DNA from: Ephydatia muelleri
Lineage: Eukaryota; Porifera; Demospongiae; Spongillida; Spongillidae
Direction: 5' to 3'
Length of the DNA stretch: 64,000 bases
Assembly (NCBI GenBank): GCA_013339895.1
Contig: JABACO010000106.1
Coordinates: forward strand, 43,063-107,062
A model generated the notes under the pieces. The model was given only the letters and a program-made list of their open reading frames with translations. It was not told the origin of the DNA and made no database searches. Of the stretch, positions 1-11,706 are shown piece by piece; position 1 is the first letter of the stretch; every line of letters starts with the position of its first letter. Both the position numbers and the translations under genes were made by a program.

Positions 1-1288
1 AATCGATAGGTATAGGACCGCTCTACCTACATACCGAATTTGAAGCGATTTGACCGCTCCTACACGAAGATATGGTAGTTTTGAACCCCAGGGGTATCGC
101 ACGTAGGAACGTCGGCACGGATATAGTCCAAGACTCCAAAATACTTCCCAACGATTAACGCTATCGACATCCTAATACGGGAGTGTTGGAGCCAACTGTG
201 TGGCTCCAATTGAACGCCCATTCAGTGGTCGCTTGTGGTTGCTCATTGAATATCATTGCATCTCATTATTGGTCGCTCGTTGGAATCATTCTCGCTCCGT
301 CCCATAGACATCATGAGCAACCACCTCGTGCTGCCCTAGTTAAATTTATCTTTCATGCCTTTAGAAACTTATGGCTGGCTGTCGTAAATACTTGTAAAGA
401 GCGAGGAGAAGCGTCTACAGACTGCCAATGCATCGACAGGTCTAGACCGAACTTTGTACTCGTACATTATTGGTACAAAGGACACGTTCTAGTTATGAGA
501 TTAACGATTGTGACTGTGTGTGTTTTTGTAGACGTGTCACTGTGGAGCAGGACCCGGATACGATTCACAGAACGCCATATTTGGCCGCTTAAAATCGGCT
601 GGCCGGTCAAAAATTGAGCAGTCTACGCCCTTTTATACCGCCTCTTCTCCTTTAAGGATGACACCCCAATATCTGAACCTGCGGCCTATATAGAATTGAT
701 TGAGGATTGATGAATATCATTTTTTTAAAAAACTTCACTCGCGTCTGGAGGGGCAACGGAGAAACGGATCGCGTATCTCTTTGTCGCGATGGAACGAGAA
801 CTCAAAGATCTACAGTTCTACGTTTGTTCCATGTCATAAAACGGTGTGCTTTTAGATAAACAAACGAACTCCTTTTTCTCGTGTCCAGTCCCAAAATAAT
901 TCTTGGTCGTCGTCTTCTTCCTTAGGAAGGTATAACTCGAGCTACGAACGGTTTTGAAGAACGGCAATAGCACCAATATCTTTGGAATTCACCTGCACGG
1001 TGCCCTTTAAGGTCATATAGACATCTAGAAACACTTAATGTGTAGTCGGGATACATGGTATGTCAGGCAGGCTCGTTCCTAGTTCTGGGGTTATCTAACG
1101 TATGGGGGGCTGGCGGACAGGTAACCATCCCATATGAGCTTGGGGAGTAATACCTGTGGGGAACCTGTGGTCCCCATCCCCCACGGAGGGGGAGTGACGG
1201 TAGGAACAACCCCTCCCCCCAAGCGAATGTATGTACTATTATAATTGAATGTGTTCATATATATACGATCAATGAACCCTCTTAGTAC
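1..1288. other. Non-coding flank of the DIRS-like element, no gene recognised
   Basis: No recognisable coding region or RNA gene on either strand. The open frame at 183-617 has no motif I know. The stretch at about 1080-1215 is GC-rich with short inverted repeats (CTGTGGGGAACC / GGTCCCCAT and a run of C/G tracts) and could be part of the terminal region of the DIRS-like element that ends at 1289. I could not find its partner repeat elsewhere by eye. Confidence 0.4.
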
Positions 1289-2886
1289 TCAGTTAGAAAT
1301 CAGCCTTGATGCCACTGCGCATGGTTCCGACTTTGGCGTTCGAATGTATAACGTGTAGGCTGCGCTCTCCCATCTACCCAGGGTTTTGATCAGGGAATCT
1401 TGCAGACCCCTAGCAGCCGCAGTAGTTGCCGCTCCAATCCTGAAATTATGCCCCGTGCATCTGTGCATTTGGATCTGTTTTCAACGATGTAATTACTACT
1501 TCAATGTATTTCGGTGTAGCTATATTATCAGTCTTCACATGCATCACCGTAGCTCAAATGTACCGCTGGGTCGTACATCGCGGGACCACTACTTCTGCTG
1601 ACCGCAAAAACCACAGGCCGCCGCCCCCAGCATTGTCGCATCCGTCAGTTCAACTGACTGAGCCCACAGCTTCTCCAGAATAGGGTGTGATTGGCAAGCG
1701 CGAGTGTACCAGACCTCCTGACAGCTTCCGAAAACCTTTTACCGCGTACTCTAACCGTGGCATGCTTCCCATATCTGGGTCATCCAGCCCCATTGCGATC
1801 TGTGAGTAGCGTACGCCAGCGAGATATGTTTTTCGCCGTGCTGCCAGCTAAACCGTCCTTATACAGGGATGCTACAAACGACAATGTACGCTCCGTGGCT
1901 GGATACGCCTCCGCGCCACACAGTTGTTTGTACCGGTTACTTCCTGCTCGGTATATGTGCTCTTCGTGGATTCAACTAATCCGGCGGAAAACAACTGCTG
2001 AACAATTGTGTTCAGGTAACCGACGTCCAGTCGGGCTGCTGGGATGCCAACACGTCTGCCTGGGTGGAATTTTGTAATGTGGACAAAAATAGCCACGCGA
2101 TAGGGCAGTGTATATTGTCTTTCCCCGGTAGGTGAACGAATCGGAGCTCCAACCGATAGAATGCCTTTATAAAAAAATAGGCAGCGACTCAAGTGCATCG
2201 TCCAAGTCTCCCTACACCTCCCTGTGTTCAAACTGACAACCGCAGCCTGATTATCACAGTACATTAGTACCGTTTTGTTAATACTTCCAAATTCGACCCC
2301 ACACCGCGCAAGCCAGCACAATTGGCAATGTTTCCTTCGGTGTTATTGAGTTTTGAGACAATTCTGGAGGCCATTCGTAGATGAACCACCCCTCGCTCCA
2401 CCATGCTGCACAACCCAACGAGCCTGACGCATCTGAGTGGACCACAACATCCGGTTACATCCAGGTTTCCGACCGGACCATCGATACTCCATTCCATGAT
2501 GACAGGAAACAAGTGCCACCACATCAGATCTGAGTGAAATGATGCGCTCAAGCGGATATGGCGATGGCTAAATTTCACCCCACTCAGGAGATCAAGCATT
2601 CTACGCATGAATGATCTACCTGGACGAACCACGCGGCAAGCGTGTTCCAACTTTCCCCCCAGTGATTTAAGATCCCGTGCCACCGTAACCTTCTTTCCCA
2701 GCCACCCCAAAATAAGTGCTATCAGTTTCTCCTCTGGTAGGCGAATCATACTGTTGGAATCTATCTCGATCCCCAGAAAAACAACCGACGATGATGGGCC
2801 AATTGTTTTATGCTCCGCAAGGGACTATCGAACACATGCATGCAGACGACAGAGTGGACAGATAATCCGTGCATTCCGATTCCAAA
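1289..2886 (-). pseudogene. DIRS-like retroelement, 3' part: end of RT, RNase H and tyrosine recombinase
   Basis: Read on the minus strand. Around 2825-2400 is the reverse-transcriptase thumb and connection of DIRS-type elements (short motifs FLGIEIDS, RLPEEKL, then GKLEHACRVVRPGRSFMRR). Around 2290-2150 is an RNase H-like piece with YCDNQAAVVSLNTG. Near 2010 the start of a tyrosine recombinase appears (SAGLVESTKSTYT). At 1454-1289 the recombinase C terminus is unmistakable: GHNFRIGAATTAA (the H-x-x-R catalytic pair), then GRWES and YTLYIRTPKS with the active-site tyrosine, and a stop at 1291-1289. Several frameshifts and an in-frame TGA just upstream of 1454 show it is dead. The fragment is cut at 2886 by the composite insertion 2895-14734 and continues at 14743. 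Family assignment is strong; the subgroup (DIRS, PAT or Ngaro) is not resolved because the terminal repeats were not found. Confidence 0.82.
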
Positions 2887-2894
2887 GAGCATAA

Positions 2895-4036
2895 TAATAA
2901 TAATATTAATCACTCCATTTTGTGGCACTCCATGGGCAAATTCAGCTCACAGTCAGGTGTTCAGCAGGGAGATCCCCTTGGCCCAATGTTGTTTGCTTTG
3001 GTCCTTTATAAGCTTGTTTCTAGCATAGAGGCTGACGACGATTGCATCGATCTTCGCTTCAATGCTTGGTACCTGGATGATGGCATACTGGCGGGGGAGA
3101 GGTCAGCTGTAGTACGAGCTCTGCATCTATATAATTGAAGAGTTGGGGCCCCACCTGGGTCTGTTCATCAATTATCCCAAGTGTGAAGTGTTTAGTAGGA
3201 ATGGTTGCTCTCTTTTTCCAGCCTCTGTTAAGTCCTCATTCCTACCCAACCTGGAGATCCTTGGGGCTCCTATAGGTGACCTTGTGCATTGTTCTCGCTT
3301 CTTTGCTGAGAAACACAATCTTTTCAAGGTACTGCTGAGAGCCATCTCAGATGTGGCTGCAGTTGATCTCCATGTCGCCATCTCTCCTCCTCCGCATGTG
3401 TGGAGGCTACTGCAAGTTAGTACACCTTGCTAGAACCACCCCAACCATCCTCTGTGAAGATTCCTTGAAGTTCTTTGACGAAGAAGTGAGACTTTGCTTC
3501 TTCTTGTGTAGCAATAGATGTGCCAGACCCACAATGGCAGCTAGTCCTAAGCGGGGTGGGCTCGGCCTGCGTTCTCTGTCTCTTCACTCGTGTGCAGCCT
3601 TCATCTCTTCTCTGGCATCTTTAGAAATGGGGAACCCTGACAACATTCATTTACAACAGGCCATTCTTCGTTTCAATGCCCGAGTCTCTCCACAGGACTC
3701 CATCACTATGGAATCAGTGCTCAATTCTCCTCCTCAGCAGAAGTCACTGTCCCAGATGCTGGATTCTTTTGCATTCCATTCTCTGCTGTCTTCAGCTTCC
3801 CCGGTGAACAAGGCTCGCATGCTCTCAGTTTCTTCTCCCCATGCCAGTTCTTGGATTACTGCTATCCCTTCTACGAGGTGGAAAATGCACCTTGAATCAG
3901 CAGAGTTCCAAATGGCCATTAGGTAGTGGCTCGGTCTCAAAACTTCAGACGCCTCTTCCTGCCCCTTCTGCCCTGATCTGGTTCTTGATCCTCTGGGTCA
4001 CCACGCGACTTCTTGCAGGCATGGGGGAGATGTGGT
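2895..4036 (+). pseudogene. Non-LTR retrotransposon (LINE A), reverse transcriptase part
   Basis: Frameshifted RT open frames. About 2940-3138 carries SSQSGVQQGDPLGPMLFALVL (RT motif 4 region) and WYLDDGILAG (a YxDD-like catalytic box). 3143-3433 continues with the thumb (LGLFINYPKCEVF), and 3351-3926 gives the downstream connection. The 5' end is truncated at 2895, right after the GAGCATAA flank (2887-2894). The frame is cut at 4037 by the hAT element, and the missing C-terminal part resumes at 11707. It encodes no endonuclease in this window because of 5' truncation. The clade is not assigned; the RT is clearly different from LINE B at 12.5-14.7 kb. Confidence 0.75.
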
Positions 4037-4278
4037 GATCAGACTAGGGTGTGTAACCTTTTTTAAAATTAAAATCGATTATTTCGACTATGAAAAAAAG
4101 TCTAATCGATTTTTCAGGTTTATAGCAACTTGCAAATCGGTTATTAGAAACATGCAATCGATTTTGGCGATTTATGCATCATTAATTTGCCAGCGATTAC
4201 CTAGGTTTTTCAGGTTTATCCGATTTTAATTTAATATTAGCACGTCAATCACAGATACTCAGCCCATAGCGCGTTTCG

Positions 4279-7200
4279 TTGAGGAGCGTAATGCGGCAGC
4301 CAAGCGATCTGAGGAAGAACATGCAGCAAAGCGAGCTAAGAGACGTGAATGTGCAGAGCAGCAATCATCTCAACCTGCTGATAATGATGTACCTGCATGG
4401 GGGATCTCGTTCTAAGTCTGGAGAACCTGAGACTATTAAACGTAAAACTTCATGGGTCTGGCAAGCTTTTTACTATCTCCCTCCTTGCGATGATAAACAG
4501 AAGGCTGACAAACCTCGGTACAAATGTCTGCTATCCTTGGACAATGGTGCAAAATGTGACACTGTATTGGTTTATTGTGGAGGTACAACTAATATGGCAA
4601 CCCATCTCCGAACAAGGCACAGCAAATATGTCCTTGAGCATGAAATGAAAAGCCAGACAAACACATTGAAAGTAGACACTGACAAAAATACACTTCTTAT
4701 GAGAAACATGGCAAAATGGACACCAGAGAGGCGACACCTACTGTGTCGGAAGATTGCATTCTGGCTTGTTAAGCGAAACTGCCCTTTAACCTTAGTAGAG
4801 CGTGACACAGAACTGCGAGATGTCTTCCTCGAACTTAGTGGTGGACGCTTTGATGGTTGCAGTCACCATGAGATCCAGAAGCACTTGCTGCAGATGGTTG
4901 CTGTTGGTACAAAATGTTTAAAGCAACAGATAAGTGATTTGGTGCATGATGGTCTCCAGTTGGCACTTGCTGCAGACTTGTGGTCTGATGGAACTGATTG
5001 TGCCCTGCTCGGTGTTTTCCTGTATTGGATTGACAAAGAGTGGGTTATGCATGAAGAAATGGCAGGATGTGTACCGTTTCATGGTATGCGCCACACTGGT
5101 GAGAACATACGCAAAGAAACAGAGGCATTGATGAAATCCCTAGACACCACATTGGATAGCATTTTTGCTAGAGCGTGTGACAATGGTTCCAATATGAAAA
5201 AGGCTCTGGAAGTCCTAAAGGGCCTTTTCTGCTCAGCACATACCTTGGAGCGTTCTGTCCTGGTGTATACTGAATCACCTGGTGTGAAGGAAACCATTGG
5301 CAGGACAAAGGCTATCACTAGTTTCTTCCATCGCTCTCCATTAGCCATGGCAGAGATGCTGAAGATCCAAGTGACCAACAGTAATCCAGGCACTAGTACA
5401 CACAAACCACCTAGTACAGGGAATGCAACCCGCTGGCATTTCACTCATGATGCTCTCAACTGGTATAGGATGCACCAGCAGACAGTACAGATGTTTGACG
5501 TGACAAACTGGGGGGGTGAAGGATACAAAGAGCACAAGCTAGACTATGATGACTGGCAAGCAATACAACAAACAGTAGCTGTCCTAGACCCATCTGCAAA
5601 AATGACAAACCTCATAGAAGGTACCAAGTACCCCACCTTGCCACTTGTCCTCCCCATGATCACCCATGTCATTCACCATGCTGCAAAGCCCTATCTGAGC
5701 AAGCCCTGGGACAAAAGAGATACATTTGATGACTTACACCAAATGTGCAATTTGCTCGGGCAGCATTTATTGCAGATCTCCGAGACAGATGGGTGGATAA
5801 CTTGAGCCCAGATGTAAGGCGCTTATTAGTGATTTCTACTCTCCTTGATCCAAGATTTAAGTCCTTTGATTTCCTTTTACACGGAGGAAGGGTTTGTGCT
5901 TTGAGGCTTCTACGTGCGGAGTGGCGTATATGGAAAGGAGTTGGCAGTGTGGCTATTCCTCCCATTATTTCGACTTCCAAAGTGCCGGTGGATTGTTTGA
6001 GTGCCTTTTTTTTCTGATAATGAAGCTGAAGTGAAGCTACTGACAGCACTGATACTGAAAAATACATGGCAGAAGATGAACTGGAAGCGTACCTGGTGTG
6101 TCCTGATGAGGCAAAGGAAACTGATATCTTGATGTGGTGGAAAACAAAAGCACTTGGCCTAAGCTGCAACTGATGGCAAGGCAGTATCTTGCAGTTCCTG
6201 CAACTTCAGCTGGGGTGGAACGTCTGTTTAGCAAGGCAAGCCTCGCACATGGTGATTTAGCTAAAGCCATGAAGGAGGAAACGTTAAGCTTTGCCTTATT
6301 TGCATCCTACACGGCGCGACAGTGTACCGTATGCAGCCTTGTATATTGCACCCATACTAATCGATACTCGTCTGCACTCGACACGTGGGCAGTTTTTCAT
6401 ACGTCACGAATGCGGCGCCATGTATACGTCTCAGAACGAACACTTCGCTTATACGTATGATATCGCGGTCTGCATATGGATTCAGTATATTCGTCATCAC
6501 CTGTCTGCATACTTCAGATGAACGCGTGCAGACTCTGTACACGTCATGTATTCGAATCGTTTCAAATCCATTTTCTGTTCTGCATACTTGAAGGCTAGTG
6601 CTTAAACCCTGAACCACGCCAGCAATAATTCAGAATTTAACGGCAAACTTTAATCAAATTACAGCTGAAATACAACTTGGTCAAAAAATAAACAGGTATA
6701 TATAGTTCCAAGCTGGCGATCAAAGTCTCCATCACATCCTGCTGATGTAGTTAGAAGGGCACGTACTCTCCGCCTAGCAGAGGCCTCTTGGAAGGCGAGC
6801 ACGAGCCTCTACTACTCTCGCGGCACTTGTCGACGGTTTCCTTACAAGCACACGCTAAAATATTACAGAGGTTATGCACAAAGAACTCAGCATTTACTTA
6901 CTCTCTGACCGCGGTGGTAGCTAGCTTATGCTTTACAATGCTATCGTCGTCATCCCCTTGGTTGGCCATGCAGCGAAACGTTTTCATTTGGCCGTAGTAC
7001 ACCCTGGCGTCGGCTCAAGAGCTGTGGTCAGAAAGGAAAGTCATAGCATGCCTACTCTGTACCTGCGGTTCTTCTTTTGCCGGGGTTGGTCACTTCCACC
7101 ATTTCAGTCTCGATGTACTCGCTTAAATATATCTTGACCCTGAAGTTATTGGCACACGCACATAATCCACATGCACATATACAACGTACTATGCTCTTCG

Positions 7201-8172
7201 CGTAATGGCGTTCTATTGGTCGGCACTGTGCTGAAGAGAACAAACATGACGTAAGCATGTAAACCTTTGTGACAACTTGAAACGCCGCCTAACTGCATCT
7301 ACTGAATCACACACTTGTCCTGGTTTGACATAAGCAACACCGTATAGTGTACAGTGTAAACACGCACAACTTACCAGGCCTAGACTGCTTAAGTCCGTTT
7401 GGTATGTCTTTATAACCTCCGCCTGTCACCCGCGTTGTCCGAAACTCTTTATCTTGCACAGTTGCACCTCACTGATTCGTCAGCTATATAGTGATCAAAA
7501 TCAACAATCCAATTTCTCTGAGGTTGGGAACGGCTCCATTAGTACTGTCTCCACAGATAGCCCAGTAGTCCAATTTTCCTTTCCTCCTATTTCGTTGGGA
7601 ACTAAACCAAGTTGCCTATTTTTGTTTCCTTTGCTCGATCGTGCGTCGTCACCTCCACTAATGATCAACACGTGCAAAACTTAAAACCGAGCATGCGCAG
7701 ATAATGATATCAAAATTAATTGCTCAAATAGGCCTACAGGCTACACCCGCTAGAAATAGTCACAGATGTAGGTATCAGAAGTTTACAGGGATCCAATAAC
7801 TTACCTGTGAGTACGCGACTCGGTCGAGGTAATTATAGTAGCCACACTCATATGAATGCGTTTTCATGGGTGTGGTTAAAACGGCCTATATTCCTATTTA
7901 TTGCACACTATCGTAATTTACGGGCTAAACTGCTGCTCGCGATATGGGTGCGGTACGCACCCGATACTTAGCCCCAACAATACCCATCTGCACACTGCAC
8001 TGGACATTGACATATCTAGGTACGAGTATGTGTATTGGTCCGCACACGTGCATGTCTGGATATGTATCTGCATACCATGGCGTGGGCAAACTCTGCATAT
8101 TACTGCATACGATACTATGTCACGCAGTGCTACAACTATGCCCCTTCAATGTATGAAGGCTTTCAAATGTAG
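4279..8172 (+). pseudogene. hAT transposase (BED finger, RNase H-like core, hAT dimerisation domain), disrupted
   Basis: The main frame 4279-5805 begins with a BED-type zinc-finger region (about residues 60-115: YKCLLSLDNGAKC ... HLRTRHSKY). It then gives the transposase core (DLWSDGTDC, ARACDNGSNMKKAL, NATRWHFTHD, VLDPSAKMTNLIEG). A frameshift near 5750-5800 moves the frame to 5745-6017 (RAAFIADLRDRWVDNL, STLLDPRFKSFDF). Another shift leads to 6134-6309 (KLQLMARQYLAVPATSAGVERLFSKA), the hAT C-terminal dimerisation motif. A CACTA-like element (6310-8129) then interrupts the gene. Resuming at 8130, the frame runs about 14 codons to a TAG at 8170-8172, so the stop codon lies beyond the insertion. 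Non-functional. Confidence 0.85.
6310..8129. mobile_element. CACTA-like element, non-autonomous, 1.8 kb
   Basis: Imperfect inverted ends: CACGGCGCGACAGTG at 6310 against the reverse complement of the right end at 8129, which reads CACTGCGTGACATAG. The flanking 3-bp duplications are identical (CTA at 6307-6309 and 8130-8132). Both subterminal regions are rich in CTGCATAC/GTATGCAG words (about 6325-6590 and 7985-8115), as expected for subterminal transposase-binding repeats in CACTA/EnSpm elements. Excising it restores the hAT reading frame across the site. No transposase is recognisable inside; the open frames at 6788-7258 and 7454-7684 match nothing I know. Confidence 0.7.
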
Positions 8173-9226
8173 GAAATTGCTAATGAACAGTTTAGTGCTT
8201 ATTTGCTTGCATCAACACTTTGTTAACTTGTGATCTTAAATGCACACTGCAGAGAATGGAATGGTCTAGCGCGAGCGTGCGGGTATATAAAAAGTTCTGA
8301 TCGAGCTATATTCTATTGTGCCGTGCGCGTGCATCCATGCATGCGCATGAAAACATGCACAGGGCCCGGACAGTATTTTGAAAGGAGAGCAATGTTGATT
8401 TGATTACGTCAACAGACTGGCCATTATAGTTATTAAACTATTGCCGTATATCTGGGAAAAGCGTAGGGTGCCAGCATAAAAAGGTAATCGATTTCCTACC
8501 GATTTTCTGCATATGAAGGAAACGAATATCGACTAATCGCGACTAAGAAAAACAGAATCGGTTTTATCGACTACAGGAAAGTCTGAAATCGGTAATCTGC
8601 TACTCTACTACACTGCAAAAACAAAAGCGCGACCATCACTCGCCCGAGCGAGTGATAGTCGCGTTAGAAATAGCACTCGCTATAACGAGTGATTCTCACC
8701 CGTTTTTACTACGAGTGACATTCGCGCGTTAAAACGAGTGTTGTTCACTTATAATTATCACTCGCTTGGAAGAGTGAGATCACGTGCTACAAAAGGTGAG
8801 GTTCACTCGACTTTACCACGAGTGATAGTCACGCATTAAAACGAGTGTTATTCACTTACAATTATCACTCGCTTGGAACACTATAATCGTTAATAAAGCA
8901 TCGGTATGCACGTGATATATTATTGATGAATATAATTATAATGAAACGCAGCATACAGACGAACATAAAGCATATAGTCCGGTTAGCAAAACTATACAAG
9001 GCTGCATGTAGTTTCTGCGAGTTGAAGATATAAGAAAGAACTTCAAATTAAGAATTTGTACATAATTGATAATAAACAACAAACCTTATATACGGGTTAA
9101 GGATCGTTTGCTATGGAACACAGCAGATGTAAATGTTAAACCTCCACAATGAAACTGATGTGACCTTAGCTCCACATGTAGCTAGAATGCGTGACTTGTA
9201 CAATGGAGTACATAAATTAGTGTTGA

Positions 9227-9230
<4 letters not shown>

Positions 9231-9274
<44 letters not shown>

Positions 9275-9291
9275 CACACGCACACACACAC
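9231..9291. repeat. (CA)n microsatellite
   Basis: Nearly pure CA dinucleotide run with a few CG interruptions. Its counterpart as (TG)n lies in the inverted sister copy at 25962-26115, so the tract belongs to the ancestral element. Confidence 0.95.
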
Positions 9292-9509
9292 TGCATGGTT
9301 CCTTAACCAATACATTACAAAAACTGGACACATGGTTAGGCCATATCTTCTTACACCTAGTGGCAAGGCTATACCTGCCTCTATCCCTGGTGCCCAGGCC
9401 ATTCCTCTATCTCTGTGCACCAGACAGATACGCACATGCACACACACCACACGCACATGCATACACACACATCACATTGTGCATTGTGGAGGGACATGTG
9501 CAGTGTGTA

Positions 9510-10360
9510 CTAACCTTAAACAGATCAATCCCCATCAATGGGAACACATCAAGCGTCGCCAGTCGATCCCCATCGGAGAGGTGGGCATCTATAAGAATGC
9601 AACACATACATGATCGGAGAGTGTGCTAACACAAACACATGTACTGACCTTAAACAGATCAATCTCCAACACATCAAGCATCACCAGTTGATCCCCATCG
9701 GAGAGGTGGGCATCTATAAGAATGCAACCCATACATGATCGGAGAGTGTGCTAACACAAACACATGTACTGACCTTAAACAGATCAATCTCCAACACATC
9801 AAGCATCACCAGTTGATCCCCATCGGCGAGGTGGGCATCTATAAGAATGCAACGCATGCATCATCTGCTGGTGTGTGCTAACACATACACGTGTACTAAC
9901 CTTAAACAAATCAATCCCCATCAATGGGAACATATCAAGCGTCGCCAGTCGATCCCCATCGGAGAGGTGGGCATCTATAAGAAAGCAATACATACATTAT
10001 CAGAGAGTGTGCTAACACAAACACATGTACTGACCTTAAACAGATCAATCTCCAACACATCAAGCATCACCAGTTGATCCCCATCGGAGAGGTGGGCATC
10101 TATAAGAATGCAACGCATGCATCATCTGAGGGTGTGTGCTAACACATACACGTGTACTAACCTTAAACAGATCAATCCCCATCAATGGGAACATATCAAG
10201 CGTCGCCAGTCGATCCCCATTGGAGAGGTGGGCATCTATAAGAATGCAACGCATACATCATTTGAAGGTGTGTGCTAACACAACAGAACAAATCATCAAT
10301 GGGAACACATCATGCATCGCCAGTCGATCCCCATCGGAGAGGTGGGCATCTATAAGAGTG
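9510..10360 (-). repeat. Tandem array of 7 exon-like units
   Basis: Seven copies of a 110-140 bp unit, recognisable by GAGGTGGGCATCTATAAGAA at about 9577, 9699, 9824, 9961, 10086, 10223 and 10336. On the minus strand each unit looks like an exon: a 3' splice-like TTCTTATAG, about 74 nt open in one frame (DAHLSDGDRLATLDVFP..), and a 5' splice-like AAG|GTTAGT or AAG|GTCAGT. The exon-like segment is not a multiple of 3, so simple concatenation would not keep frame. A diverged version of the unit occurs at 25330-25405 and 25775-25855 on the plus strand. No known domain recognised. Confidence 0.75.
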
Positions 10361-10544
10361 CAATACATATGGGTGTGTGTGCTAACACATACATGTGTAC
10401 TGACACACACGTATATACGTGTGCAGCTCTCTTGCATCTGCGACAACAAACGGCAGCTCCAATATCACCATCAACGGAAAATAGGTGAGAGGCTAGTCGG
10501 GCGTAGAAGTCCGGCTAGGGGGAGGGGTACGAACTTCTTTATTA

Positions 10545-11318
10545 TGCGCCTATCATTGTTACGTGAGACCCCCCCCCCTGGGGCGAAGTTGGGGATTTGA
10601 CCTTTATTAAAGCAAACCGCCCCTGGTTGGGGGATAATAACCGGTCAAATGTCGTGAGACCACCCCCTGGGGCATTGGGAGGGATTTGACCTTTATAAAA
10701 GCAAACCACGGGAGATAATAACAAATGTCTTCGCTCACGCGGTTTAAATACTGGTAGTTTCATCTGGCTCACTACAATAGTTGAATACGGTACGATAGTT
10801 TTTAATCTGTGTGTGTGTGTGTGTGCATATGTGTGTGACTGTGTGCGCGTGGCGTGTTTGCATGCGTGCGTGTGTGCTATCTTCGTGGCACAGTTTAACT
10901 AACTTAAGTTCTATCCAAATTTTTCACACAGATGGAAAGCGGCCTCAATTTTCCCTTGGAAGTGTGGCCAACTTCTAGTGTGTGATGCAGCATGTCCGTG
11001 TGCGTGCGTGTTTGCGTGTGTGGTGTGTCTGTGCGTGTGTGTGCTATCTTCGTGGCACAGTTCAACTAACTTAAGTTCTATCCAAATTTTTCACTCAAAT
11101 GGAAAGCGGCCTGATAGTAACTCAATTGTCCCTTGGAAGTGTCCATTTCCATTTGTCGACGTCCATTTCTACAACAAAATCTGTCACGTGTTGAAAGGTC
11201 AAATGCCCGGACTAGGTCAAATGTGGGGCCCAGTAATGATATTCACGTGTCAAATCGTGTCAAATCCCCGACTTCGCCCCAGGGGGGGGGGGGGTCTCAC
11301 GTAACAATGATAGGCGCA
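10545..11318. mobile_element. Harbinger-like (TTA duplication) non-autonomous element, 774 bp
   Basis: About 60-bp inverted ends starting TGCGCCTATCATTGTTACG on both sides, flanked by TTA (10542-10544 and 11319-11321). A 3-bp TTA/TAA duplication is the hallmark of PIF/Harbinger elements. The interior holds a diverged tandem duplication of the inner end (10620-10700 repeats the GTGAGACC..GGGATTTGACC segment) and a direct duplication of about 100 bp (10868-10970 and 11038-11150, both with CTATCTTCGTGGCACAGTT). It has no coding capacity. The diverged sister copy near 25070-25150 lacks this insertion and shows the empty site. Confidence 0.72.
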
Positions 11319-11706
11319 TTAATACAGTACAGAGTTGACTGTATCGCACATGGCGATCACTACCTATCGGAAACAAAGTATTAACAGCTGACTTGTTACA
11401 GCGGACTTCGACTTGATATACACGCAGCTAGCTAAACTTATAAAATGACGTAAATGAGATATACGGTAAGCTGCATGAAAAATAAAGCGTGACTGTCACT
11501 CGCTTAGATTTTCACTCGATAGAGGCGATTAGTGTTAATAATGCATTGAGTCGATTAAAATTTCACTCGTTTAAGTTCGAGTGACAAATGAGTGAAAATC
11601 GCTCTTTTATTTTTGCAGTGTAAGTGCATAGTCGACCGAATAGGTAATCGCGAATAACCGGTTAACCTACAAAACCTGAAAACCGGTTACACACCCTAGA
11701 ACAGAC

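Larger units (their letters stand above)
8611..11620. mobile_element. CACTG-ended element, 3.0 kb (EnSpm/CACTA-like), with tandem array inside
   Basis: Inverted ends CACTGCAAAAACAAAAGCG (8611) and, reverse-complemented from 11620, CACTGCAAAAATAAAAGAG. It is flanked by TA on both sides (8609-8610, 11621-11622). Both subterminal regions (8640-8880, 11490-11600) are packed with ACTCG/CGAGT pentamers. Inside, in order, are a (CA)n tract at 9231-9291, a tandem array of 7 units (9510-10360), a 774-bp nested element (10545-11318), and unique sequence. It lies in the 3' part of the hAT. A second, inverted and partly collinear copy lies at about 25070-26610. No transposase gene is visible, so it is probably non-autonomous. 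The CACTA assignment rests on termini and subterminal repeats; a TA duplication is unusual for that group. Confidence 0.7.
4045..11698 (+). mobile_element. hAT transposon with nested insertions
   Basis: Terminal inverted repeats TAGGGTGTGTAACC (4045-4058) and GGTTACACACCCTA (11685-11698) match perfectly. They are flanked by an 8-bp duplication with one mismatch: GATCAGAC at 4037-4044 and GAACAGAC at 11699-11706. Eight-bp duplications and a TAGGG-type end are typical of hAT. It sits inside LINE A: removing it rejoins a continuous LINE reading frame (GGDVV ... RHNHLRD). It holds a decayed transposase gene (4279-8172) and two younger elements, 6310-8129 and 8611-11620. Without those its original length would be about 2.8 kb. 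Confidence 0.88.

Noticed and set aside
9510..10360. CRISPR-like array (regular repeats)
   Set aside because: Units are contiguous homologous repeats without unique spacers, the context is eukaryotic, and there are no cas genes.
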